In this document: one piece after another, positions 16,083 through 26,400 of the stretch | Position numbering within the stretch: position 1 is the first letter of the stretch | How the letters are laid out: each line of letters begins with the position of its first letter | Source: Talpa occidentalis | Lineage: Eukaryota; Chordata; Mammalia; Eulipotyphla; Talpidae | Reading direction: 5' to 3' | Length of the DNA: 64,000 bases | NCBI RefSeq assembly: GCF_014898055.3 | Contig: NW_023601754.1 | Location: 47,733,013-47,797,012, forward strand | Translations under genes and position numbers: made by a program | The notes under the pieces: model-generated | Seen by the model: only the letters and a program-made list of their open reading frames with translations | Told to the model about the DNA's origin: nothing | Databases searched by the model: none

Positions 16083-17463
16083 GGTGAGCCGCGGGCGCCG
16101 CACCCCGCGCCGCCGGGGCCGCGCCGGGAGTCAGGGGCTCCGGGCCGAGGCCGTCGCCCTCGCTGAGCGCGCGCCTGCCCCTGGCACGAGCCAGAGGCCT
16201 TTCGAGGAGACGGTCAAGGGAGTTGGGGGTGCAGAGGCTCTGGGGGCGCTTAGGGGGAGTAGGGAGGCGGGTGTCGCCACCTCCACCTACTCTGCGTCCC
16301 ATCCTTGGCGCTTCTCCGGGCGCTCCCGGCGTCCCCAGGGCCTTTGCACGAGCCCTTCCCTCTGCTCAGACACCCAGCGCCCTCTTTGTCCTCCCCCCAG
16401 GGACCCGCTGCACTCAGGAGGCTTCTCGTCCCCACCCACCGGCCCCCACCCCCAGGCCGGGCTTCTGCCGAGCCTCCCCGAACGGCAAACGCTGCCCACG
16501 CTGTTCTGCCAGGCTCCGGCCTGAGCGCCCCACTCCCAGCTCATCGGGACTCTGGGACCCGGGGTCGTTTCTCTCCAGGCTGCCGGAGCTGGTGTTTGTG
16601 GCGGTGAGGAATGGGGAGCCGGCGAGGAGGCGCCTCGGAGAAAGGCGTCAACAGTCGCCTATAGGGCCCTGGTGGGGGACCCCCTCCCCTCGGCAAGGGA
16701 ACCCAGGAATGTCATTTCTTTAAAGGCCGAGAGCGCTGTCCTGGCCCCTGGAGGGCACCCCCGCCCCCCTCTACCCGCCAGTGCGTGCGCGGAGCCGGCG
16801 CCGCAGGCAGGACTCAAGGCTGGCCAGCCCCGTGGGGGCACAAGCACCGCGCCCGGGTGTGGGGGGGGGGTTGGCAGGCCCATCCCTCCAGCAGGCCCGG
16901 GGTCTCCGAGGCCACACCCCGGGCCGGCCCGGCCCCTCTCAGCGCCCGCGCTCACCCGTCACGATGTGCGTGGCTCCCACGAGGCGCGCCCCTTCCTCCA
17001 GCGCCCGGCGCCGCAGCACCCCGCAGAAGGTGCAGCAGGCGCGGCTGCGGCCCGAGCCGGCGGTGCTGCGGGCCACGGCGTCCATCGTCCAGCCCCCGAA
17101 GAGGTCGGCGTAGGCCACCACGGTGAGCGGGAGCCCCCAGCGCGCCGCCTGGCGCCGCACGGCCGCGAGCGCCGCGTCGCGGTAGCCGCCGATGCCCTCG
17201 TCCACCGCCACCAGGCGCAGCGCGACGCCCAGGCGCGGGGCCAGCTCGCGCAGCACGTGCGCCAGCACCGTGGAGTCCTTGCCGCCCGACGCGCCCACGG
17301 CCACCACGGCGCCGCGCGGCAGCAGGCGGCCCGCCTCCACCGTGTGCAGCACCTCGGCCTCGAAGGCGGCGCAGAAGCAGGCGCCGCACAGCGCGCGGCC
17401 CGAGCGCGGGCGGCGGAGCGCGGCGCGGGCCTTCTGGCAGGAGGCGCAGGGCGGGGCCGGCAT
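15504..17463 (-). CDS. CTU1: Cytosolic thiouridylase subunit 1 (ATPBD3), complete, two coding exons
   Basis: CTU1 with CTU2 and the URM1 sulfur carrier thiolates wobble uridine 34 of tRNA Lys, Glu and Gln in the cytosol (known for the family). Coding exons are 16956-17463 and 15504-16045 on the minus strand, joined in phase 1, giving 349 residues against 348 in human. The N terminus [10 protein letters not shown] carries the first CxxC pair, with a second, CGAC, near residue 26. The PP-loop ATP-binding motif SGGKDS is at about residues 59-64. The splice junction lies in HIVTGHNADD, part of the conserved TtcA-like core. The C terminus has a zinc-type CSRC...CQAC cluster and ends AVPTF. The ATG at 17461-17463 is chosen because it matches the human start. 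The acceptor at 17497 implies a spliced 5' leader. Both exons are extremely GC-rich, so long frames on the opposite strand are shadows. Confidence 0.97.
16050..16080. repeat. Uninterrupted G31 run in CTU1 intron, next to the 3' splice site
   Basis: Thirty-one consecutive G on the plus strand, so C31 in the CTU1 transcript, end four bases before the exon 2 acceptor (C-run then GCAG). It takes the place of the normal mixed polypyrimidine tract. Confidence 0.9.
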
Positions 17464-17496
17464 CGCGGTCTGGACGGGGTGGAGGGTGGGCTTCTC

Positions 17497-18854
17497 CTGG
17501 GGAGGCAAATGGAGGCGGGTTACAAGTGCATTCTGAATTGGGGGGTCGATGCGTCCAGGGAGGCTGCCAGGATAGCATACCAGTCCAGAATAGACCCAGA
17601 CCGGGTTGGCCAGTTGGAAGTGTATGTATAACCCAGCCGCTTCACCTTAACCTGCAGCTGTGGAGGCTATACATACTTTCTGGTTTAAGGAGGCTGTTGC
17701 CTCCGGGAAGGCTTCTTGGACTGCACCCTTATGCACCAAGAAGAGAAGGACCCTAAGAGCTGGCCTCTGGGGAGAGTGGCCTAGACAAGCAGGTAATACT
17801 CAGAATTAGGTTGGATCCTGTTTGGAGGGATGGGGGTGCCTCCTAAGAACCAGGGACACCATGCCGTCACAGCCCTGCTCAGATGGCCAGGGTGGGTATC
17901 ACTGACCCTGGCTTCCCTGGAGGGCTTGGCAGCAGTCAGGGAGCTGGGGACAGAGGGAGGCCTGGGGCCTGCAGCTCTTTCAAGGGGGGTAGATGAATGG
18001 GAAGGACCTGGATGTCCCTTTGGGGACTGCAACACTGTCTCCAGGAAGGGGTTCGACTGCCTCTCTGCGAGGCTGTCCACCTGCTTCAGGAGAAACACCG
18101 GCAGGGAGACCAGGGAGGGGGGGGTTGCCTGTATTCCAGGCCAGTCAGTGAGGGTGACCTGGAGGCGGTGGAAGTGGGGAGAAGCTGTGCCATTTTGGGT
18201 CTGTGGAAGGTAGAGTCCCCAGGATTTGGATGCAGTGGCGGGTGGGGTGATGAGAAACACGGAATGAAGGAGGACCTGGGTCATGGACATGAGGGCTGAA
18301 GAGCCTGTACGGTCCGGGAAAGGCTTTATGGACCCGGGCTGGGTCGGGCGCCTCGCGCTGGGGCAGCCGCCGGCTGCCTCCCTCCCAGTCTCACGGCAGC
18401 CACCTGCCCGGGAGAGGCCCGTCCCCCAGCTGCCCTGGGGGCTCGCTAAAGGCAGGGGCTGCCGGGCCTGGCCGCCACCGGGACCCGCGCTGCACCAGGA
18501 CTGGGCTAGGGCGGGCGCTCAGGATCTGCAGGACGAGGGAACAAACACGCCCGGGGAGGAGCCGCGGACGCCGGGCAGAGGGTCGGTGCCACAGCGTTCT
18601 GTCGGAACAGACGAGGCGGGGCGGGATCGGGGCAGTTGGCGGCGGGGAGATGGTCGAGTCCCGACCTGCGGGAGCGGGAGGCGGGCGAGGGTCAGGTCGG
18701 ACGGCGGCGTCCAACGTGCGATCCCGGCCAGAGGCCTCGGGGACGCGGGCGTGGAGCACTGAGGCGCCTGGCGCCACCCCGGGCAGATCCTGCCCCCGCA
18801 CGGCACCGCGGCCCAGAGCGGGCGCCCCGGGGCCGCGCCGCCGGGGACACTCAC
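17497..18854 (-). other. Probable CTU1 5' leader intron
   Basis: A good minus-strand acceptor (CCTCCCCAG) ends the intron beside 17497, and a good donor (CAG then GTGAGTG) opens it at 18854. Nothing else in the interval is recognised; a 169-residue minus-strand open frame at 17781-18290 has no family resemblance. Confidence 0.5.
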
Positions 18855-19340
18855 CTGCGCAGGTCGCGGGCTGGGCCGGCCCAGCTCCCGGCACGCGGGC
18901 ACGGCGCGGAAGTGGCGCGGGAGGCGGCGGCAGCTCCGGGCGGGCCGGGCCGGGGCGGTCTCGCCTACGACTCCCAGAACCCCACGCGATAGCCCCGCCG
19001 AAACGCCGGGCGCGGCTGGACCCGCTGGGCCTACGACTCCCAGCAAGCCTTGCGGCCACTTCCGCGCACGGAGGCAGGGCCGTGTTTCTGCGCCTGCGCG
19101 CGCGCGCGCGCCGCCGCCGAGTGGCTGTATTCAGATTTGCACCGTTTGCGGGATTATTATAGGCTCTTGAAGGGTCTTGGCGCACGCTATCTCTGCCCTG
19201 CGCTGTGGGGTTGCAGGCGGGGCTTCGGAAGGCGGTGGCCGAGTGGCAAAGAGGGGGACAGCGCATGCGCAGACTAGCGCTCGCGAGGTGGGGGTTCGGA
19301 GTGCGCGTGCACGGGCGCCCTGCGCGCGAGGTTGGGGGGG
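18300..19340. promoter_or_regulatory. CTU1: CpG-island promoter of CTU1
   Basis: Dense CpG sequence surrounds the putative non-coding exon 1, whose donor is at 18854. Two near-identical motifs, CCTACGACTCCCAG, occur at 18964-18977 and 19030-19043. The second continues as CAAGCCTTGCGG and resembles the ZNF143/SBS promoter element. ETS/GABP-type sites, CGGAAGTGGCG at about 18907 and CACTTCCGCG at about 19058, flank the pair. This combination is typical of housekeeping promoters. The transcription start is inferred, not seen. Confidence 0.6.
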
Positions 19341-20229
19341 GAGGGGTCTGTGCGTCAGCTGTTGGTGACTTTCGGGGAATCTCAGCACCTGCGCCTGGGT
19401 CTGGAGAGTGGATGACATTGCCAGTGACCAGTGGGCCGGTCACGCACACGCTTGCACGGGAGGGGGAGCAGGTCTTGCAGGGGCCAGGAGACCCGGAGAT
19501 CCTGGCTTCTGAGACAGAGGTCCAAAGACTCGGACCTCTGAAGCCAGTGTCCCCTGGTCCCTTGGCTATAGAGTTGGTTCCAGTAATCCCAGGGTTGGAG
19601 ACCCAGACCTTCCAGACGCCCCCAGCCCACAAACCAGCACGTGGACCCAGGCCCCCGACACCCAAGCAGCCGGAGAGAACCAGGGCTCGAGAGACACCTC
19701 CCACCATCACCCTGCCCCAGACACCCCAGCCCCCAAAGACCTGGTGCTTTGGAGACCCGAAACTCAAATCGCAGACTTAAGGAGTTCAAATACACATCTC
19801 TGAGACCCAGGGATCAGTCACCCTGGTAAGAAACCGAGATTCAGGGTCCCCAAGTCCAGATCCCCACAACACCACCGCTCAGAGGCCATCACGACCAAGG
19901 GACGGGAGCCTGAGCGCGCCCACACAGACTGAGGTGCAGCGTCTGGGAGTGGGGAGTGTGGCCTGTGGCCTGTGGTGAGTGCCGCGTGAGGGGCTTGGCA
20001 GTCACTGCGTGAGGGGTTTGGTGGTTACGGTGCAGCCTGTGTGTCCCCGAAGTGGAACCCAGGTGCCTTACTCTCAGGTCAGGTGACCTCCCCGAGGTCC
20101 TTGTTAAGGGTCACGGCAGGTCAGGCCTGGTGATCAGCGCTTACTAGTTCCATTACTGAATGATCATTTGTTTCCTAAATTCGGGTCCTGGATGTGACAT
20201 AGGTGCTTTCTTCTTTCGCACCACACCCC

Positions 20230-20600
20230 TGTCAGTGTGGTTTTGCAACCAGTCGGTTTTGCAACCCTTCCTTCCAGAAAACGGCCTCGGTCCACTTCCC
20301 TTTGCAACATTCATGTGGCCTCTGCTCCACATCACGTTTCAGCTCTTCATTGTCCTCTGAGACCAACATCCTCGCCCCTTCCTGTTCCCCGAAGTCTCCC
20401 TCTCACCACCACACATGGGTGTGTTCTCACACCAGGATCTGGCCCTGCCCCCCTGCTCTACACCTTCCATGGCTCCCCAGTGCCCGCAGGAGAAAGTCCT
20501 AACTCTTCAGTGTGGCGTCTGAGCTCTGCAAGGGCTGGCTCCCACCTCCCCTTTCCTCGCGGACCAAGACCTCCGAGGTCGTTGGCTCTCTCTATCCTGG
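20230..20600 (-). repeat. L2-like element, antisense
   Basis: CCATGGCTCCCCAGTGCCCG then CAGGAGAAAGTCCTAACTC, followed by a CTCCCACCTCCCCTTTCC block, is the usual look of L2 3' sequence in reverse. Most of the interval between the CTU1 promoter and the first SIGLEC (19.4-22 kb) is otherwise unassigned. Confidence 0.55.
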
Positions 20601-21049
20601 ATGACCGGCTCTCAACATTGCCCACGGCGGCCCGGCCCCGGAGAAGCAGGCTTCCTGGTCTCCCTGCTTCCTCGGTCTGTGCCCAGGAAGAGCCCAGGCC
20701 ATGTGTTCTGGCTGCTGTTCCCAGGGGCACACCCTTGCCTGCCCTGCACACAGGGCGAAGCTCTGCCTGCTCTCTTCACCGAGAGCAATACTTGGTGCCC
20801 CAGCGGCTCCCAAAAAATGTCTCTGAAATTTGAAAAAAAAATTTTTTTTGCAAAGTTTTTTGTCTCCCATGCTGGCTCTGACTCCTGCCCTCTCCTTGCT
20901 GAGCTGATACTCTCTGCAGCGGGTGGTCGAGGGCCCCTTGCTGCTGCTAATGGCGAACCCAAGAGGCCAGGCAGGATCTGCCCGGAGAAGCTGAGAAAAT
21001 GTTGAGAGGATCAGCCTCAAAGAAACCTCTGAGAAGGTCAGCAATCAAA

Positions 21050-21220
21050 AGAGAGAAACTCACTAGCAGCAACATGGATGGATCTAGAAGGGATGATCTC
21101 AGTGAAATAAGCCAAAGGACAAAGAAAAATACCGGATGGTTTCACTTAGGGGAGGAAAATAGGGGAACCAAATATGGGATTGTGGGGCGGAAACAATTAT
21201 AAATAAATCAAAGTTAGCAG
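21050..21220 (+). repeat. L1 3' fragment
   Basis: ACATGGATGGATCTAGAAGG, AGTGAAATAAGCCA and GGATGGTTTCACTTAGG form the usual order of an L1 ORF2/3' end segment. The piece is short and frame-broken. Confidence 0.7.
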
Positions 21221-22020
21221 GCAGCTGTAACATCAGAGACATTCTGCAGGGGAGGGGGCGGGAGAGAGACCAGGACAGGGGCTGTGGTGACCGTGCCCGG
21301 GTGGGAGTTTTCAGGGGTGACACCTGAGAGGAGAAAGCATGCTTTGCACAAAAATGAAGAATGATATAAAATACATATTAAAAGAAAGACACCTCTGAGT
21401 CCGACGTGATTCCCAGGAGACAAAGACAGGCAACTTAGAGTCGGCCCCTTATAGCCCGGTGAACCTTTGTCCTGCGGGGCCCATCCCTCAATGTTGCTCC
21501 CTGCAAACACAGCCTGAGGGCTCCCCCAGGGTGGGGTTGGGGGCAGTGAGCAGTGGGTTGGGAGGACGCCTAGAGATGCAGGGATGTCTGTGACTGCGCT
21601 CCTGGCGGGGAGGGCCTGAACTCGTCCCTTTGCTGGGCAGCCTCTGGACTCGCCCCCTGGCTCAGCCCCTGCCCTGGAAGCAGGAGCCCGAGGCGGTCGC
21701 TGAGCAGGAACCCAGAGGCCGCGAACAAAGAACTGCATCCTGACTTGGGCTCCAGCCTGCTCCCTTTTGGCCTTGGTTTGGGGAAGGTGAGAAGGAGGCG
21801 CTGGAATCTGTGGGCATGCTGACGGTGTAAAACCACTCTTGCCACCTTGGTCTCCTCTGCACCCTCAAAGGGCGCGGCCCCCAGCGGACGGGGCTGTCGA
21901 GAGCTCTGTCAGGTCCAGGCATCTGTGAGAGGCCGGGGTGGCTGCCTAAGGTGCTTGCAGGTGGCCAGACCTTTGTTCTGGAAAGTTTGATCCAGTGAGC
22001 AAATTAAGAAGAACCAGAGG

Positions 22021-22289
22021 GGGCCTCCCTGGTGGCACAAGAGGTTAAGTCTCAACACTCTGAAGCTGTTGGCAGCCACTGCAGCACAAGTTCGATCCGT
22101 GGCCAGGGAGGTGAAACACAGGGCGCAGCAGACCTCTCCTATCTCCCCGCTGCTCCCCTCAGCGGTGGATTTCAGTGGATCCGCCTGTTCTGCTCCCCAC
22201 TCTGTCTCTGGTGAATCCTCTCACCCCCCCTCACCTCTGGCCTGCACCCCAGTTCTTGTATACATAAATACATAAATCTTAAAAAAGAA
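22021..22289 (+). repeat. SINE copy 6 (first half of a tandem pair)
   Basis: Plus-strand copy with tail ending at about 22289. AAGAACCAGAG precedes it at about 22009 and reappears after copy 7 at about 22563, so the two copies share one outer duplication. Confidence 0.88.
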
Positions 22290-22296
22290 AAGAAGG

Positions 22297-22562
22297 GCCT
22301 CCCTGGTGGCACAGGTGGTTGAGGGCAGTGCTGTGAAGCTGTCCGCAGCCTCTGCAGCGCCAGTTTGATCCCGCCTGGCTGGGGAGGGTCCCACATGGCA
22401 CAGCAGACCTCTCCTGTCTCGCCCGCTGCTCCCCTCAGCAGTGTGTTTCAGTCAGCCTGCCTGTTCTGTTCCCCACTCTGTCTCTGGTGAATCTTCTCAC
22501 CCTACCGCGCATCTGGTCTGTACCCCAGCTCTTGTATAAATAAATCTTAAAAAAAAAAAAAA
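22297..22562 (+). repeat. SINE copy 7 (second half of a tandem pair)
   Basis: Plus-strand copy starting in the A-rich tail of copy 6 and ending in an A-run at about 22550-22564, before the second AAGAACCAGAG. Confidence 0.88.
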
Positions 22563-23423
22563 AAGAACCAGAGAAATGGATTCCCCGCACAGGTGGTGAA
22601 GCTGCAACACTTCACTCAAGGAAACAGAAAACCCTCAGCCTCGTCCTCAGCCTCGTAGGAGTTGATACAAACGCCTCGCGGGGTGTGGGTGAGCAACAGC
22701 CGCTCCCCAGCAAGGCCAATGCGGAAGCCAAGCCCCGTCTGCACCTGCCTCATAGCAAGAATGGAGAACCTAGCGCCAGGAGCCGCCGCGCACTGCAGGC
22801 TTTGGGGAGCAGGGCTGGGGGGCGTCCTAGGGTGGGGCGGGGGCCCATGCCCAGCGCATGGGCATCCGCGCACTTCATGGAGGAGGCGCAGGTCATGCCC
22901 CGGCCCCGTCGTGCAGCCCATCACAGCAGTGGGGTGAGGGCCTGCTGGCCGGGCGTCCCCCCACATACTCAGGCGTCAACACGGGAGGCTTCGCTCGGCC
23001 CCCCCAGCGTCCCTGCTGCCTGAGACTCCTCTCCACCCGGCCCTCCACCTGTGCGTCCTCCAGCAGCCCCAGGCGGGACAGAGTGTCCCCCTACGGACAG
23101 AGAACTGGGGGCAAGTGTGGGCTTCGGCACAGAGAGGCCCCCCATGTTGTACCTACTTCCTCGAACATCCACAGCCTGTCTCGGGGTCTGGCCAGGAGGG
23201 GCCCATTTTCATTTTGCAGAGTGACCCCCCGGGAAGGACACTGACCAGGCTGGGCCTGCTGGGCTGGGGTGGCATGAGGCCCAGAGCCCCTGGGGAGGAC
23301 CCAGTTCCCCTTCTGACTTCACCCTCCTCTTCCTGCGGAGCCGCCCCCGAACCCTGCAACTTCTAGTTCCTGAGGAGAACAAGCCCCGAGCAGCGCTTGC
23401 CTGCAGCGGCCGCCCCGCCCGAC

Positions 23424-26400
23424 ATGCCGCTGTGGCTGCTGCTGCTGCTGTGGCCCAGGGAGGGGGCCCGGGCTGGGGGGTGCTACTGGCTGAAGGTGGA
23501 GGGGCCGGGGACGGTGCAGGAGGGCCTGTGCCTGCAGGTGCGCTGCTCCTTCCACTGCGACCCGGACTACCCTTCTGCCCCAGCTCTCGGCTCCTGGTTC
23601 CGGGAAGGGGTCAGTGTAGAGCGAGGTGTTCCCGTGGCCACGAGCAGACCGGACGGTGACGTGGAGGTGGAGACCCAGGGCCGATTCCACCTCCTCGGGG
23701 ACCCCAAGGCCTACAGCTGCTCCCTGGACATCAGAGACGCCAGGAGGGGGGACGCGGGGAAATACTTCTTCAGGGTGGAGCGAGGACGTGCTACAAAACA
23801 CTCCTTCACACGGGACAGCCTCTCTGTGCGCGTGGCGGGTGAGCAGCGGCTCCTGCGGAGGCCACGGAGGGCCTGGGCCTGGGCCGGTGCTAGCTGGGCT
23901 GCGGCCTGGGGTCGCACGGCTTGGGGCTCAGGGGGTGGGGCTGGACAAACCTGAGGTTCTCTCAGAGCCCCCCCCAATCCCGGCTCTCCCCGCTGCCCCC
24001 CAGCGCTGACCCACAGGCCCCACATCCGCATCGCCGGGACCCTGGAGTCCGGCCGCCCCGGGAACCTGACCTGCTCTGTGCCCTGGGCCTGTGAGCGGGG
24101 CACGCCCCCCATCTTCTCCTGGACGTCAGCCGCCCTCGCCTCCCTGGGCCCCAGGACCCTCCTCTCCTCGGCGCTCAGCCTCACCCCCCGGCCCCAGGAC
24201 CATGGCACCCCCCTCACCTGCCAGGTGACCTTCCCCGGAGCGGGCGTCACTGTGGAGACGACCGTGCGGCTCAACGTGACCTGTGAGTGTGGGGCCTGGA
24301 CGCCCGGCCCGGTGGGACCCCAGGGAGGTGGGGTGGGGGTCAGGGGTCAGGTGCTGGGACCCAGAATCTGCGCTGATAGGGTCAGGAGGACACCCCCTTC
24401 ATAGCCCCTGGGACAGAGGCCCTGTCCCCCCTAAGTGTCCACACTAACCCCCATGTCTCTGTGCAGACGCCCCCCAGAACTTGACCATCACCGTCGTGCG
24501 AGGAGACAGCACAGGTAGGGGGATCCCCCCGGGCTGTGGGGAGCAGGGTCTCCCAGCTCAGGGCAGGGCCGGGACCCTCACCCTGGATGCCCCCGGGACC
24601 TCAGAACACTGTGGGAGACCCCAGAGGTCCCCCATCCCCAGCCTGCTGTGAGCAGCTGTCCCTGTGGGCCCCTCCCTCTGAGGCCTCTGCTGCCCCCTCG
24701 CCCCACACGGGGAGCAGGGTGCCACCCTCAGGCAGGGCCGCCCCTCGGCCCAGTGCCCCTCCCGCTGGCCTGCGCGTCTTCCCCGCACTTTCAGATTCAG
24801 CACTTTGACAAATCCCACGGTCACGTGGCCCAGCATTTCGCAGGCCCCTCCCGGAGGGGACCGTGTCCACTCGCTGCTCCTAGCCCAGGCCTGGCCCCGA
24901 GGGACCCTGGTTTCGGGGCTCAGGCAGCCCGTTCCCTCCCGACTGTGGGGCACCCGCGTGTGGGTGGGTCTGAGCTGTGTGCAGCTCCTTCCTGGGAGCC
25001 GAGCGCCCGCCTTCTGCCAGCAGCACTGTGGGGGTGACCCTGCCTCCTCTCCCGTGTGTGAGTGTGCAGGCATGAGTGTGTGGGTTGTGTGTCAGTGCGG
25101 GGGTGTGTGGTGTGTGTGTGCGGGTGTGTGCAGGTGAGTGTGTGGCTAGGGGTGTGTGCATGCAGGGGTGTGCACGCGAGTGTGCGCAGGTGTGTGAGTG
25201 TGCGTGCGCGGGTGGAATCAGCCCCTGACAGCGCGGCGCAGCTGGCGCACAGGCCCCTTCTCTAACCCTGCGGGGCGGCGGCTGCGCACAGTGCACCTGG
25301 GGGCCGGGGTGACCTTTCTGCTCCTCAGAGTCGCGAGTCCGCCCCACCTCGGTCTCGGCTCGCCCCCCCTCCCCGCAGCCCACCTGTCGCCCTGACCCCG
25401 CCTCCCCGCAGCGCCCGCCGTCCTCAGGAACAGCTCGGTGCTCTCTGTCCGGGAGGGCGAGTCCCTGCGCCTGGTGTGTGCGGCCGACGGCAACCCGCCC
25501 CCCGGGGTGACCTGGTCCTGGGGCCACCCGACCCTGAGCCCCTCGTCGGCCCCGAGCCCGGAGGTCCTGGCGTTTCCCCGGGTGCAGGCCTCGCACGAGG
25601 GCAAATTCACCTGCCGAGTGCAGCACCCCGCAGGCTCCCTGCAGGCATCCCTGTACCTGTCCGTGCACAGTGAGTGTCGGGGCTGGAGGAGGAGGCCCGC
25701 GAGGCCGGGCGAGCTCCAGGGCGAGCTCCAGGGTGAGCTCCAGGGCGGTCAGCTCTGCTCCACCCTGGGCGTGGGGCGGGTTTCCCTGGGCCCCAGCGCT
25801 TCTCTGCTCTCACTGCCAGACCCAGCTGTGGGGTGGGGAGGGCTGTGGGGTGGGGGAGGGCTCTGGGGTGGGGAGGGCTGTGGGGTGGGGGAGGGCTGTG
25901 GGGTGGGGGAGGGCTGTGGGGTGGGGGAGGGCAGGGGAGGGCTGGGACAGGAGGTGGGTGTTGGAGGAGGGGCTCTGAGTTGCCTTGGCGTGTCTGGGGC
26001 ACAAGCTCCTGGCTGGGGCTGGGACGTGGTGAGGCAGTGAGACACTCACAGGGGCACATTTAAGGAGTAACCAGAAAACCTCAACATTCCTTTAAAATAT
26101 TGCAATGCCTTTTATTTTTTTTTTTTATAGAGGCATGTTTTATTTATTTATTTATTTATTTATTTATTTGTTTGTTTGTTTGCTTGTTCGTTTATACATG
26201 CACTGGGTACAGTCAGAAGCGCGGGAGGGGGAGAATTCACCAGAGCCAGAGCGGGGAGCAGAGCAGGCAGAAGGACCGAAGGACACTGCTGAGGGGAGCA
26301 GCGGGCGGCAGGAGAGGTCTGCGCGCCATGTGGGACCCTCCTCTGGTGGCCGGGGAGCAGCCGGGGATCGAACTGGCGCCGCAGAGGCTGCGGGTAGCTT

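Noticed and set aside
15346..16302. 318-codon minus-strand frame over CTU1 exon 2
   Set aside because: It is a wrong-frame shadow of the CTU1 coding exon in very GC-rich sequence; the real frame gives the CTU1 C terminus.
18391..19767. 458-codon minus-strand frame over the CTU1 promoter
   Set aside because: It covers a CpG island with promoter motifs, and the translation is Arg/Pro/Ala-rich without family similarity.
21214..23400. Search for a SIGLEC pseudogene between CTU1 and SIGLEC copy A, as in human
   Set aside because: No V-set or C2-set exon remnants were found by eye in this interval.
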